DNA of 39,534 bases, from NCBI GenBank assembly GCA_945870035.1, contig CAMBQQ010000032.1, positions 1 through 39,534 on the forward strand, read 5' to 3'. The stretch is from Rhizobium sp. Q54 (GTDB lineage Bacteria; Pseudomonadota; Alphaproteobacteria; Rhizobiales; Xanthobacteraceae). Shown here piece after piece: positions 25,364 through 33,870 of the stretch (positions within the stretch are counted from its first letter, which is position 1; every line of letters starts with the position of its first letter). The translations under genes and the position numbers were made by a program. The notes under the pieces are model-generated. The model was given only the letters and a program-made list of their open reading frames with translations. It was not told where the DNA came from and ran no database searches.

Positions 25364-26287
25364 CTAGCTTTGCCGTTGCGCGATGAAGCGCGCCGCCGCG
25401 CGCAAGGCATCGGCCTTGGCGCCGAACGGCACCAGCGCGTCGTCGGCTGCCGAGATCAGGCGATCGAGCCGGGCGCGGGATTCCTGCGCGCCAAGAATGG
25501 CGACCAAAGTCGCCTTGCCGGCGGCGGCATCCTTGCCGGCGGCTTTGCCGAGCACGGCGCTGTCGCCTTCGGCATCGAGCAAATCATCGGCGATCTGGAA
25601 CGCCTGGCCGATCGCTGCGCCGTAATGCGCTACCGCGGCGGTGGCTTGTGCGTCAGCCTGTCCAAGCATTGCGCCAGCGTCGCAGGCGAAGCGGATCAGC
25701 GCGCCGGTTTTCATCGCCTGCAAAGTGACGATTTCGGTTTCGCTTAAAGTGCGCTTAGGCGCGAAGCGGCCCTCGGCGGCCAGGTCGAGCATCTGCCCGC
25801 CGGCCATGCCGCCGATGCCGGCAGCGCGCGCCAGAGCGCGCACCAAAACGATGCGCACCGTGGCATCGGCGTGAACCTCGTCGCGTGCCATCACGTCGAA
25901 GGCCAATGTCAACAACGCGTCGCCGGCGAGGATCGCGGTAGCGTCATCGAATTTCTTGTGCACGGTCGGATGGCCGCGCCGCAAATCGTCATTGTCCATT
26001 GCCGGCAGGTCGTCATGCACCAGCGAATAGCAGTGCAGCAGTTCCAGCGCGCAGCCGGTGAGCAGCGCGCCGTCACGCGGCGCATCGAACAGAGCCGCGC
26101 ACTCGACCACGAGAAACGGCCGCAGCCTCTTGCCGCCGCCGAGCGCGCCATGGCGCATGGCCGCCAGCAGGCGCGTCGGCCGCGTCGTCTCGCCGGGCAT
26201 CGTCGCGCCGTCGAGCAGGCGCTCGAGCAGCGCTTCGGTTTCGGCTGCGGTGGCGGTCAGGCGGTCGGTAAAATCTGAGGAACCCAT
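25364..26287 (-). CDS. ispA: polyprenyl synthetase (farnesyl diphosphate synthase type)
   Basis: Protein of 307 aa that condenses isopentenyl diphosphate with allylic diphosphates, most likely to farnesyl diphosphate for quinones, undecaprenyl carriers and hopanoids. The first Asp-rich motif DDLPAMDNDD starts at 92 (DDxxxxD form of bacterial FPP/GGPP synthases), GGGKRLRPFL lies near 50-59, and the second Asp-rich motif DDLLD is in QIADDLLDAEGD. Lys-Thr-Gly-Ala (MKTGALI) is also present. The ATG at 26287 gives MGSSDFTDRL; a longer frame overlaps the divergent mtgA promoter region. Chain length (C15 against C20) cannot be fixed from sequence alone. Confidence 0.92.
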   Translation of the reverse strand: MGSSDFTDRLTATAAETEALLERLLDGATMPGETTRPTRLLAAMRHGALGGGKRLRPFLVVECAALFDAPRDGALLTGCALELLHCYSLVHDDLPAMDNDDLRRGHPTVHKKFDDATAILAGDALLTLAFDVMARDEVHADATVRIVLVRALARAAGIGGMAGGQMLDLAAEGRFAPKRTLSETEIVTLQAMKTGALIRFACDAGAMLGQADAQATAAVAHYGAAIGQAFQIADDLLDAEGDSAVLGKAAGKDAAAGKATLVAILGAQESRARLDRLISAADDALVPFGAKADALRAAARFIAQRQS

Positions 26288-26351
26288 GCGGCATAATTGC
26301 CCCAGCGCGACACTTGCCGCAATTGCCATGACAATGGGCTAAGCTCGGCCC

Positions 26352-27101
26352 GTGATTTATCGCCCCGACTTTCAGCCGCGCCGGCGGCTCAGTGTGGCCT
26401 ACGACATCCTGCGGCTGCCGCGCGTGGCGCGGCCGTTGCGGCTGGCGATTTATGTCGTGCTGACGCTGCTGCTGCTGCCCTATGCGCTGACTTTGCTGTA
26501 CAGCGTGGTTAACCCGGTCTCGACCTTGATGCTGTGGCGGATGGCGACCGGCCAGCGGGTCGAGCGGATCTATCAACCAATCAACCGGATGGCCCCGGCG
26601 CTGCCTTTGGCGGTGGTGATTGCCGAGGATGGCCGCTTTTGCACCCATTACGGCGTCGATTTCACCGAAATCAGCAACGCCATCGAGGATGCCGAGGGGC
26701 TGGACGATGTGCGCGGCGGCTCCACCATCACCCAGCAGGTCGCCAAGAACCTGTTTCTCTGGGGCGGCCGCAGCTTCGTCCGCAAAGCGCTCGAGTTCCC
26801 GCTGGCGCTGTGGATCGACCTGGTGCTGTCCAAGCGGCGGGTGCTGGAAATCTATCTCAACATCGCCGAATGGGGTCCGGATGGCGTTTTCGGGGCCGAG
26901 GCGGGCGCGCGGCGGGCGTTTGGCCGCTCCGCCGAAGGCCTGAGCCGCTATCAGGCGGCTTTGCTCGCCGCCAGCCTGCCCAATCCGGTGACCCGCGACG
27001 CCCGGCGGCCGGGGCCGGGCCTGCGCCGCCTGGCCGGGCTCTATCAGAGCCGCGCCGCCCGCTCGCCGGAGGCGGCCAATTGCGTCAAATCGGCTAAATA
27101 A
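26352..27101 (+). CDS. mtgA: monofunctional peptidoglycan transglycosylase
   Basis: GT51 glycosyltransferase of 249 aa that polymerises lipid II into glycan strands at the outer face of the inner membrane. There is one N-terminal membrane helix (~31-52, [20 protein letters not shown]). Then comes motif 1 [13 protein letters not shown] with catalytic Glu92, motif 2 [16 protein letters not shown] (121-136), motif 3 RKALE and motif 4 [11 protein letters not shown] with Glu173. No transpeptidase domain follows, so it is MtgA rather than a class A PBP. The start is GTG at 26352. The gene is divergent from the FPP synthase gene with ~65 bases between. Confidence 0.95.
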   Translation: MIYRPDFQPRRRLSVAYDILRLPRVARPLRLAIYVVLTLLLLPYALTLLYSVVNPVSTLMLWRMATGQRVERIYQPINRMAPALPLAVVIAEDGRFCTHYGVDFTEISNAIEDAEGLDDVRGGSTITQQVAKNLFLWGGRSFVRKALEFPLALWIDLVLSKRRVLEIYLNIAEWGPDGVFGAEAGARRAFGRSAEGLSRYQAALLAASLPNPVTRDARRPGPGLRRLAGLYQSRAARSPEAANCVKSAK

Positions 27102-27148
27102 CGCATGATCCCGAAAAGTGGGCACCGGTTTTCGGATAAGATCATGCG
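27102..27148. repeat. rhizobial palindromic repeat (CGCATGATC family)
   Basis: Outer arms CGCATGATC (27102-27110) and GATCATGCG (27140-27148), inner arms CCGAAAA (27111-27117) and TTTTCGG (27129-27135). This form is frequent in Rhizobiales genomes. Here it sits one base after the mtgA stop and upstream of rpmF. Confidence 0.85.
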
Positions 27149-27244
27149 CATAAATGGCTGGTTTTGGCCCTAGCCTTGGCCCCGGCCTTCCTCTATAAGC
27201 CCGCATTCAAACCGATATCTGCGCCTTTCCAGGAGTTGCTTCCA

Positions 27245-27430
27245 ATGGCTGTGCCGAAAAGAAAAACCTCGCCGTCGCGCCGCGGCATGCGCCGCTCGGC
27301 CGACGCGCTCAAGCGGCCGACCTATGTCGAAGACAAGGATTCCGGTGAGCTGCGCCGTCCGCACCACATCGACCTGAAGACCGGCATGTACAAAGGCCGT
27401 CAGGTTCTCAAGGTGAAGACCGAAGCGTAA
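27245..27430 (+). CDS. rpmF: 50S ribosomal protein L32
   Basis: Basic protein of 61 aa matching alphaproteobacterial L32: [20 protein letters not shown] at the start and a C-terminus [16 protein letters not shown]. It has no zinc Cys motif, as usual in this group. The start at 27245 has an AGGAG site (CCAGGAGTTGC) upstream; a longer frame extends into non-coding DNA. It stands between the palindromic repeat and a small membrane protein gene 19 bases on. Confidence 0.97.
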   Translation: MAVPKRKTSPSRRGMRRSADALKRPTYVEDKDSGELRRPHHIDLKTGMYKGRQVLKVKTEA

Positions 27431-27449
27431 GTTCTGCGCGGGGAAAGCG

Positions 27450-27875
27450 ATGTTCATTCTTGGCTTTCCCCTGCTGCTGGTACCCTTTGCGCTCTACAAC
27501 ATCGTCGCGTTCCTGATGCCGGGCGTGAGCTGGACCGAAACGCTGACCAGCGTCAGCATGATGTCTGGCGGGACGTGGACCATGTCGCTCGGCGACATGC
27601 TGATCGTGCTCGCCATCATCCTGCTGTTTGCCGAGATGATGAAGTCGACCCGCATCGGCGTGCGCAGCGTTGTCGACCACGGCCTGTCGCTGTTGTTGTT
27701 CCTCGTCATGATTGTCGAATTCCTGCTGGTGCCGCAGGCGGCGACATCGACTTACTTCCTTCTCCTGATCATCGCCCTGGTCGACGTGCTCGGCGGCTTT
27801 GCCGTCACCTTGCGCACCTCGCAGCGCGATCTCACGGTCGAAGGCGGCGTGCCGCACATCACTTCCTCTCAATAA
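27450..27875 (+). CDS. small four-helix membrane protein, conserved hypothetical
   Basis: Protein of 141 aa with four predicted membrane helices: FILGFPLLLVPFALYNIVAF (~2-21), MLIVLAIILLFAEMM (~50-64), LSLLLFLVMIVEFLL (~79-94) and YFLLLIIALVDVLGGFAV (~102-120). The short loops hold charged residues. The MMKSTRIGVRSVVDHGLS stretch between helices 2 and 3 looks cytoplasmic by the positive-inside rule. No function is recognised. It starts 19 bases after rpmF with GGGGAAAGCG before the ATG, and ends 13 bases before the gamma-glutamyltransferase gene. Such proteins are common beside rpmF and ggt-like genes in this order of bacteria, as far as I recall. Confidence 0.75.
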   Translation: MFILGFPLLLVPFALYNIVAFLMPGVSWTETLTSVSMMSGGTWTMSLGDMLIVLAIILLFAEMMKSTRIGVRSVVDHGLSLLLFLVMIVEFLLVPQAATSTYFLLLIIALVDVLGGFAVTLRTSQRDLTVEGGVPHITSSQ

Positions 27876-27888
27876 TCCGGAAATCAAC

Positions 27889-29469
27889 ATGAGCCGCGAC
27901 TTTCAGCTGCCCGGCCGTTCGCCGGTCATCGCCTGCGAGGGCATGGCGGCAACATCGCATCCGTTGGCGACACTCGCTGCGGTCGAGACCTTGCGCGCCG
28001 GCGGCACAGCGGCCGACGCGGCGATCGCTGCCGTGGCCACGCTCTGCGTTGTCGAGCCGGCCATGACCGGCATTGGCGGCGATTGTTATTCGCTGGTATC
28101 GAAGCCGGGCAAGCCGGTGTGGGGCTATAACGGCTCCGGCCGCGCCGGCCGCAAGGCCTCGTTCGAAACCTTGCGGGCCAAGGGCATGACCGAAATCGGC
28201 GCGTCGATCCACGCCGTCACCGTGCCGGGCTCGCTCGATGCCTGGGAAGCGCTCCTGAAGGACCATGGCCGCTTCGGCCTCGACCGCAATCTGCAAACCG
28301 CGATCAAACATGCCGAGAACGGCTTCCCGGTCGCCGCGCGCGTCGCCTGGGACTGGAAGCGTAACGAAGCCAAGCTCAAGAACGATGCCGGTGCGTCGAA
28401 GCATTATCTGTTCAACGGCCAGGCGCCGAAGGAAGGCGACGTCGTCCGCTTTCCCGCATTGGCGCAGACGCTGAAGACGCTCGCCGCCAAGGGCGCGCGC
28501 GCCTTCTACGAAGGCGAACTCGCCGACGACATGGCGCAGACCATCGGCGGCAAGGGCTCCTTCATCGATGCCGAGGATTTCGCCCATCATCGCGGCGATA
28601 TCGTCACCCCGATCTCGACCAACTACAAAGGCCTCGATCTCGTCGAAATCCCGCCAAACGGTCAGGGCCTGGTCGCCCTGGTGATGCTCAACATTTTGCA
28701 GAACTTCGACGTCGCCGCGCTCGATCCCTATGGCGCCGAGCGTTTCCATCTGATGCTCGAAGTCGCACGCATTGCTTACGCCGTGCGCGACACGCACATC
28801 GCCGACGAAGCCCATATGCGCACGCCGGTCGCCGATCTGCTCGATAAAGGCTTTGCCAAGAAACTCGCCGGCCTGATCGACATGAACAAGCGCGTGCAGT
28901 TGCCGAAAGCGCCGGCGCCGAACAGCGACACGATTTATCTCAGTGTCGTCGACCGCGACCGCACCGCGGTGTCGTTCATCAACTCGCTTTATTCCGGCTT
29001 CGGCCTTGGCGTCTGCACCGAGAAGAGCGGCATCATGCTGACCAATCGCGGCGCCTGCTTCACGCTCGAGCCCGATCATCCCAACACCTTCGGTCCGGAC
29101 AAAAGGCCGCTGCACACCATCATCCCCGGCATGACCTTGCGCGATGGCCGCTGCGACATGAGCATGGGCGTCATGGGCGGCGCCTATCAGCCGATGGGTC
29201 ACGTACAGATCGTCAACAACGTGCTCGATTACGGCATGGACGTGCAGCAGGCGATCGATTGCCCGCGCGTCTTTTACGAAGGCGAGCAGACGCTGGTCGA
29301 AAGCGGCACGTCGCAGGCGACCATCGAAGGCCTCGCCGCGCGCGGCCATACGGTGGTCAAGGCGGACGCGCCCTGGGGCGGTTCGCAGATTGTCAGGATC
29401 GACTGGGAGCGCGGTGTACTGACAGGCGGTTCGGACGCGCGCAAGGACGGCCTGGCGCTGGGCTACTAA
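27889..29469 (+). CDS. gamma-glutamyltransferase family protein
   Basis: Ntn-hydrolase of 526 aa made as a proenzyme that cuts itself before a Thr. The likely nucleophile is Thr348 in NSDTIYLSVVD, followed by SFINSLYSGFGLGV and the small-subunit GACFTLEPDHPN segment. The large-subunit landmarks GGTAADAAIAAVATLCVVEP (38-57) and GIGGDCYSLV are clear. The GSG loop and RP-H-TIIPGM near the C-terminus also match. It lacks an obvious signal peptide, unlike periplasmic GGT of E. coli, so the protein may be cytoplasmic and belong to the branch acting on gamma-glutamyl or acyl amides in general. The start at 27889 follows GGAAATCAAC. Confidence 0.88.
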   Translation: MSRDFQLPGRSPVIACEGMAATSHPLATLAAVETLRAGGTAADAAIAAVATLCVVEPAMTGIGGDCYSLVSKPGKPVWGYNGSGRAGRKASFETLRAKGMTEIGASIHAVTVPGSLDAWEALLKDHGRFGLDRNLQTAIKHAENGFPVAARVAWDWKRNEAKLKNDAGASKHYLFNGQAPKEGDVVRFPALAQTLKTLAAKGARAFYEGELADDMAQTIGGKGSFIDAEDFAHHRGDIVTPISTNYKGLDLVEIPPNGQGLVALVMLNILQNFDVAALDPYGAERFHLMLEVARIAYAVRDTHIADEAHMRTPVADLLDKGFAKKLAGLIDMNKRVQLPKAPAPNSDTIYLSVVDRDRTAVSFINSLYSGFGLGVCTEKSGIMLTNRGACFTLEPDHPNTFGPDKRPLHTIIPGMTLRDGRCDMSMGVMGGAYQPMGHVQIVNNVLDYGMDVQQAIDCPRVFYEGEQTLVESGTSQATIEGLAARGHTVVKADAPWGGSQIVRIDWERGVLTGGSDARKDGLALGY

Positions 29470-29559
29470 CCGGCCGAATATTCACGCTGTGAAATCAAAT
29501 CCCCTGTGACGCTTTGTCGTCGGCCGCGAGCGCGGCCGATCGCCGTCATGCCTCAAACT

Positions 29560-29575
29560 CCAATTGTCTAATTGG
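29560..29575. promoter_or_regulatory. palindromic site upstream of tctC-like gene
   Basis: CCAATT-GTCT-AATTGG, perfect 6-base arms, 68 bases before the start of the binding-protein gene. Its TTGTCTAA centre resembles GntR-family operators. A second, GC-rich hairpin TCGGCCGCG-AG-CGCGGCCGA lies at 29520-29539 after ggt and could end that transcript. Confidence 0.4.
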
Positions 29576-29642
29576 TTGTTTGCCGTCCATACTCGGCGGC
29601 AACGGCTTTGCAGAGAAGCCAACAAAATTGGGGGAGGTTACT

Positions 29643-30620
29643 TTGAAGCGGACATGGGGCGCGCTTGCCGCGCTGGTTGCCGGATCGCTGATGCTGGGCT
29701 CGGCGCAGGCGCAGGATTATCCAACAAAGCCAATCACCATTGTCGTCCCGCTGGCCGCCGGCTCCGGCATGGACTCGCTGGTCCGCATTTACGCCGACAA
29801 ACTGCAGCAGGCGCTCGGCAAGCCGGTCGTCGTCGAAAACAAGCCCGGCGCCGCTTTGATGCTGGCCTTGCAACAGGTCGCCGCCGCGCCGGCCGATGGC
29901 TACACGCTCGTTGTGTCGACCAGTTCGGCGATGGCGATCAATCTGGTGTTGTACAAGAAGGTCAATTACGACGTGAAGGATTTCACGCCGGTGTCGTTTT
30001 ATGTGAAGTCGCCGTTCATCCTGGTCATCAACCCGAACCTCAATGCGAAGACGGTTCCCGAGCTGATCAAGCTGGCCAAGGACAGCCCGACGCCGCTGAA
30101 CTATTCCTCGCCCGGCGCCGGCGTCGCCCAGCATCTGTCGATGGAATACATGAAGCAGCGCTTCGGCCTGACCATGGCGCATGTGCCCTATCGCAACACG
30201 CCGCAGTCGATTTCCGACATCGTCGCCGGTCACGTCCAGCTCGGCTTTGCCGAAGCCGGCGCGTCGCTGCCGCTGATCCGCGAGGGCAAGCTGCGCGCGC
30301 TCGCGGTGTCATCATCGACCCGAATCCCGACCTTACCCGATGTGCCGACCTTCGCTGAAGCGGCCAGCGCGCCAGATTTCGAAGCGGTGTCGTGGCACAT
30401 GCTGTTCGCGCCGGCGGCGACGCCGAAGCCGGTCATCGAAAAGTTGCACGCCGCCATGACCAAGATCATGTCCGACCCGGAAATGAAGGCGAAGGCCTCG
30501 GCCATCGGTCTGCTGCCGATTGATCCGCCGTCGATTCCGGACACGCTCAAATATCTGGCGTCGGAACGCGAGAAGTGGGGCTCGCTGGTGCGCAAGCTCG
30601 AACTCGCCGGCTCGCAATAA
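29643..30620 (+). CDS. tripartite tricarboxylate transporter substrate-binding protein (TctC/Bug)
   Basis: Periplasmic binding protein of 325 aa with a Sec signal peptide (KRTWGALAALVAGSLMLGSAQAQ, cleavage after AQA near residue 23). The mature part starts DYPTKPITIVVPLAAGSGMD, the Bug signature, and continues with VVVENKPGAALMLALQQVA and MAHVPYRNTPQSISDIVAGHVQLGF. Bug proteins bind carboxylates or amides. The TctA and TctB membrane subunits are not in the window; orphan tctC genes are very common in Rhizobiales and Burkholderiales. The start is TTG at 29643, five bases after GGGGGAGG, and gives a complete signal peptide; the longer ATG frame does not. Confidence 0.92.
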   Translation: MKRTWGALAALVAGSLMLGSAQAQDYPTKPITIVVPLAAGSGMDSLVRIYADKLQQALGKPVVVENKPGAALMLALQQVAAAPADGYTLVVSTSSAMAINLVLYKKVNYDVKDFTPVSFYVKSPFILVINPNLNAKTVPELIKLAKDSPTPLNYSSPGAGVAQHLSMEYMKQRFGLTMAHVPYRNTPQSISDIVAGHVQLGFAEAGASLPLIREGKLRALAVSSSTRIPTLPDVPTFAEAASAPDFEAVSWHMLFAPAATPKPVIEKLHAAMTKIMSDPEMKAKASAIGLLPIDPPSIPDTLKYLASEREKWGSLVRKLELAGSQ

Positions 30621-30640
30621 TCGCCGCGCGAAAACTGCCG

Positions 30641-30937
30641 CTAGGCCATGGCCATGGCGGCGCGATAGGCGCTGATGGCCTCGCCGGGTTCGGCGCGGCG
30701 GCGTTCGCGCGTCTGCGGCGCGTGCTCCTTGGTGGCGATGAGATGCGCCAGGAACGTGGCTTCGCGGAAGACCGGAGCGGGCGGGACGGTGGCGGCGGGC
30801 TCGATCACGACCAGCGCCCGGCTTTGCGAAGCCGGCGCCTCGGCGCGGTCAACTTCGCGCTCGACGGCGCGGCCGAGGCTGCCGGCAAAATCGCTGCTTT
30901 GCCCGGGCGCTGCTTGTTTGGCCGCTTCGACTCGCAT
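30641..30937 (-). CDS. small conserved hypothetical protein
   Basis: Protein of about 98 aa, Ala/Arg/Pro-rich, no membrane segment. The C-terminal part (EATFLAHLIATKEHAPQTR followed by RRRAEPGEAISAY) is the conserved portion; I recognise it from small uncharacterised rhizobial proteins but know no function. The first 60 residues look disordered. The ATG at 30937 (MRVEAAKQ) is preferred over a longer frame to 31066, whose first 43 residues are Cys/Arg-rich and without similarity. A sigma-54-like sequence lies ~65 bases upstream. It converges with the TctC gene and diverges from the GGDEF-EAL gene. Confidence 0.6.
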   Translation of the reverse strand: MRVEAAKQAAPGQSSDFAGSLGRAVEREVDRAEAPASQSRALVVIEPAATVPPAPVFREATFLAHLIATKEHAPQTRERRRAEPGEAISAYRAAMAMA

Positions 30938-30999
30938 AGGGACTGCCTGTCTCAGTTTGGGACAAGTGGCTCCAAATGGCGCTTGCCCAGCGTGATATT

Positions 31000-31015
31000 G
31001 GCAAGGGCCGTGCCG
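31000..31015 (-). promoter_or_regulatory. sigma-54-like promoter sequence
   Basis: On the minus strand CGGCACG-GCCC-TTGCC, close to the RpoN consensus (TGGCACG-N4-TTGCW) with correct -24/-12 spacing, ~65 bases before the small protein at 30937. GC-rich DNA makes chance matches plausible. Confidence 0.3.
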
Positions 31016-31172
31016 GCGGCATAAAGGCCGTTCCGCTGGCGGGACGTCTTGGTTAAGACGGCGCAAAGCGCCGCTTTTCCGAATTGTTTAAGGATTACCG
31101 GTAGTTTCCCGCCACGGTATCCATTCCGAGGCAACGCCCGCGACGGCGTGGCGTTCCCAAAAAGGGGCGAGC

Positions 31173-32876
31173 GTGACCCATTTCGAGCAAGCCGCCGGCA
31201 GCCCGGACGCCGCGGAAATTTTGCAGTCGATTGGCGACGCCGCCTATGAGTGGCGACTGGACACCGATGTCCTGATCTGGGGCGGCAATGCCGCCACAGT
31301 GCTCGGCGTTGCCGACATCAACGATCTGTCGAACGGCGCCAGCTTTGCGCGCCGCACCGACACAACCGGCGGCCAGAGCCGCATCGATGCCATCCAGCAA
31401 TCCGGCCAGCGCGATACCGGCGGCGGCGTGCCCTATCAGGTGCAGTACGCGTTCAAGCGCGGCATCGAGGAGCGAACCTGGGTCGAGGATACCGGCCGCT
31501 GGTTCGCCGGCCCCGACGGCAAGCCGCAACGCGCGCACGGCACCTTGCGCGTCATCGACGCGCGGCGCGCGCGCGAACACGTCCTCATGCAGCTGGCCAA
31601 GTTCGATCAGTTGACCGGCGAACTCAACCGCGCCTCGCTGGTCGATGTCCTGTCGTCGACACTCGACAACGCCATTCGCCTGCGCGGTTCATGCGGCTTC
31701 CTGCTGGTCACCATCGACCATCTCGGCCGGCTCAACGAATCCTATGGCTTCGATGTCACCGAGAATGTCATCGCCGAAGTCGCGCGGCGGCTGCGCGCGC
31801 GCCTGCGCGGCAAGGATTTTCTCGGCCGCTTTTCCGGCAACAAATTCGGCATCGTGCTGACCAGTTGCACGCCCGACGAACTGTCGATCGCCGCCGACCG
31901 CCTGATGACCGGCGTGCGCGACACGCCGATCGTCACCGCCGCCGGCTCGGCCGCGGTCACCGTCACCATCGGCGGCGTCACCGCGCCGCGTTACGCCCGC
32001 ACCGTGCCGGAAATTCTCAGCCGCGCGCAGGATGCGCTGACCGGCGCGCGCGCCAAGCGGCACGGCTCATTTGCGGCCTATCATCCGAATGTCGAGCGCG
32101 ACGCGATGCGCAAGGAATCGCTGCGCGCCACTGACGAAATCGTCGCCGCGCTGAATGACCGCCGCATTGCGCTGGCCTACGAGCCGGTGGTCGACGCCAA
32201 AAGCCGCCAGGTATCGTTCTACGAATGCCTGATGCGCGTCTACCGCGCCGATGGCACGATCGCGCACGCCAACGAGATCATCCCGGTGGCCGAGCGCGTC
32301 GGCCTGGTGCGCATGCTGGATTATCGCGTGCTCGAACTGGTGGTCGCCGAACTGGCCGCCGCGCCGGCCTTGCAGGCCAGCGTCAATGTCTCGCCGGCGT
32401 CCGCCGTCGATCCGGACTGGTGGACGGGCTTGGGCGGTCTGCTGCGCGCCAACAGCGGCGCGGCCGAGCGGCTGATCATCGAAATCACCGAGACCGCGGC
32501 GATCCAGGATCTCGACGACGCGCGCGGCTTCGTTTCGCGCGTCAAGGATCTCGGCTGCCGCATCGCCATCGACGATTTCGGCGCCGGCAATACCTCGTTC
32601 CGCAACCTGCGCAAGCTCGGCGTCGATATCATCAAGATCGATGGCGCCTTCGTGCAGAACATCATGAAGTCGGCCGACGACCGCGCTTTCGTGCAGACTT
32701 TGATCGACCTGTCGCGCCGTCTCGGTCTTCGCGCGGTGGCGGAATGGGTGCAGGACGAAGCGGCGGCGGAATTGCTGCGCGACTGGGGCTGCGATTTCCT
32801 GCAAGGCGCGCTGACGGGCCTCGCCAGCACCGAGCGGCCGTGGGCGAGCGGCACCGGCAAAGCGGTTGCGGTGTAG
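31173..32876 (+). CDS. PAS-GGDEF-EAL protein with degenerate cyclase site
   Basis: Cyclic-di-GMP signalling protein of 567 aa with no membrane segment. Residues ~15-130 form a PAS-like sensor (AAYEWRLDTDVLIWGGN). The cyclase-type domain (~143-300) starts with FDQLTGELNR but has SGNKF at 221-225 in place of GGDEF, so cyclase activity is unlikely. The phosphodiesterase domain (~325-560) has ECL at 351-353 for EAL, yet keeps Glu351, Asn405, Glu437, Asp467-Asp468 (IDDFGAGN) and Lys488, so c-di-GMP hydrolysis is possible. The end LQGALTG departs from the usual QGY-F. The start is GTG at 31173, with AAGGGGCGAG upstream. It is probably a PAS-controlled phosphodiesterase or a c-di-GMP receptor. Confidence 0.88.
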   Translation: MTHFEQAAGSPDAAEILQSIGDAAYEWRLDTDVLIWGGNAATVLGVADINDLSNGASFARRTDTTGGQSRIDAIQQSGQRDTGGGVPYQVQYAFKRGIEERTWVEDTGRWFAGPDGKPQRAHGTLRVIDARRAREHVLMQLAKFDQLTGELNRASLVDVLSSTLDNAIRLRGSCGFLLVTIDHLGRLNESYGFDVTENVIAEVARRLRARLRGKDFLGRFSGNKFGIVLTSCTPDELSIAADRLMTGVRDTPIVTAAGSAAVTVTIGGVTAPRYARTVPEILSRAQDALTGARAKRHGSFAAYHPNVERDAMRKESLRATDEIVAALNDRRIALAYEPVVDAKSRQVSFYECLMRVYRADGTIAHANEIIPVAERVGLVRMLDYRVLELVVAELAAAPALQASVNVSPASAVDPDWWTGLGGLLRANSGAAERLIIEITETAAIQDLDDARGFVSRVKDLGCRIAIDDFGAGNTSFRNLRKLGVDIIKIDGAFVQNIMKSADDRAFVQTLIDLSRRLGLRAVAEWVQDEAAAELLRDWGCDFLQGALTGLASTERPWASGTGKAVAV

Positions 32877-32883
32877 GCACCAC

Positions 32884-33020
32884 TTGTCATGCCCGCGAAG
32901 GCGGGCATCCAGTAAACGCAAACGTCTGCGATAAATTCTCGAATGCAGTGAATACTGGATTCCCACACAAGGCGTTCTGGAAGAACGCCGTTCTTCGAAC
33001 GGCTATGCGCGGGGACGACA
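32884..33020. repeat. dispersed palindromic repeat, copy B
   Basis: Begins with ATGCCCGC-GAAG-GCGGGCAT (from 32889) and ends with a ~48-base block at 32971-33018 nearly identical to 19334-19381 (GGCGTTCT-to-GGGGACGA). It lies between convergent genes and probably forms a bidirectional transcript end. Confidence 0.85.
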
Positions 33021-33025
33021 GAAAA

Positions 33026-33610
33026 TTATTCCTTGCCGCCCAATTTATCCAGCCGCTTCTGCATCTCGTCGAGCTGGCGCTTCAACTCTTCCATCTCGCC
33101 GGCCGATTGCGGCTTGTCGGTGGAGGCAGCGCCTTCGCCCGGCTTGCCGCCGCGGGCGAAGGGCGGCGCGAACATGGCGAAGGTCTTCTCGAACATTTCC
33201 ATGTTGCGGCGGACATGTTCTTCCATCGGCCCGAAGCCGCCGACGCCGCCGAAGGCTTGCGTGATCTGCTCGCGGAATTTGCCCTGCTGGCTGGTCAGCG
33301 ATGACATCGATTGTTCGAGGAACTTCGGCACCATCATCTGCATGCTGTCGCCGTAGAAACGGATCAACTGCCGCAGGAAGGCGATCGGCAGCAGGCTCTG
33401 GCCTTCCTTGTTCTCCTGCTCGAAGATGATCTGCGCCAAGACTGACCGCGTAATGTCCTCGCTGGTCTTGGCGTCATAGACGACAAAGTCCTCGCCGTTC
33501 TTGACCATGACCGCGAGGTCTTCGAGGGTAACGTAGGTGCTGGTGCCGGTATTATAGAGCCGCCGATTGGCGTACTTTTTAATGGTGACCGGCTCTTTTT
33601 CATCTGCCAC
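33026..33610 (-). CDS. phaR: PHB synthesis repressor
   Basis: Regulator of 194 aa. The N-terminal PhaR DNA-binding domain is unmistakable (VTIKKYANRRLYNTGTSTYVT, residues 8-28, then LEDLAVMVKNGEDFVVYDAK). Next comes the PHB-accumulation regulatory segment (ITRSVLAQIIFEQENKEGQ, FLRQLIRFYGDSMQMMVP) and an amphipathic C-terminal coiled coil (EMEELKRQLDEMQKRLDKL). It binds PHB granules and represses phasin and other pha genes when granules are absent. The gene is divergent from phaA with 260 bases between. In Rhizobiales it is often called aniA or phaR. Confidence 0.95.
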   Translation of the reverse strand: MADEKEPVTIKKYANRRLYNTGTSTYVTLEDLAVMVKNGEDFVVYDAKTSEDITRSVLAQIIFEQENKEGQSLLPIAFLRQLIRFYGDSMQMMVPKFLEQSMSSLTSQQGKFREQITQAFGGVGGFGPMEEHVRRNMEMFEKTFAMFAPPFARGGKPGEGAASTDKPQSAGEMEELKRQLDEMQKRLDKLGGKE

Positions 33611-33772
33611 GTGATCACTCGTTTCCTCTGCCCAGCCATAAGCATAGCCGGATTATGATCGGGCGGGCCACCGTTTTGTGGCGGCGCGGTAAACTTAAGC
33701 CGCGCTGCGGCATCCCTTGCGGAAAGCGGAAAAAAGCGCCAATTCTCCGGCATAAACCGCGAGGTTCCATTG

Positions 33773-33801
33773 TTGACAGGCCCCCCGGGCCTGCCGAGGA
33801 T
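33773..33801 (+). promoter_or_regulatory. possible phaA promoter with internal palindrome
   Basis: TTGACA at 33773-33778, 17 bases, then GAGGAT at 33796-33801, a weak -10. The palindrome AGGCCC-CCC-GGGCCT (33778-33792) fills the spacer. The start lies ~70 bases before phaA. The rest of the phaR-phaA gap shows nothing else firm. Confidence 0.45.
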
Positions 33802-33870
33802 GCGGCACTGCCATAATGGCCGCCGGATCCGGTATCTCGCGCCCCAAGTTGAACGCCACAGGAGTTACCC

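Noticed and set aside
27859-29349. 496-codon minus-strand frame opposite the gamma-glutamyltransferase
   Set aside because: Shadow of GC-rich coding; composition lacks protein-like hydrophobic pattern.
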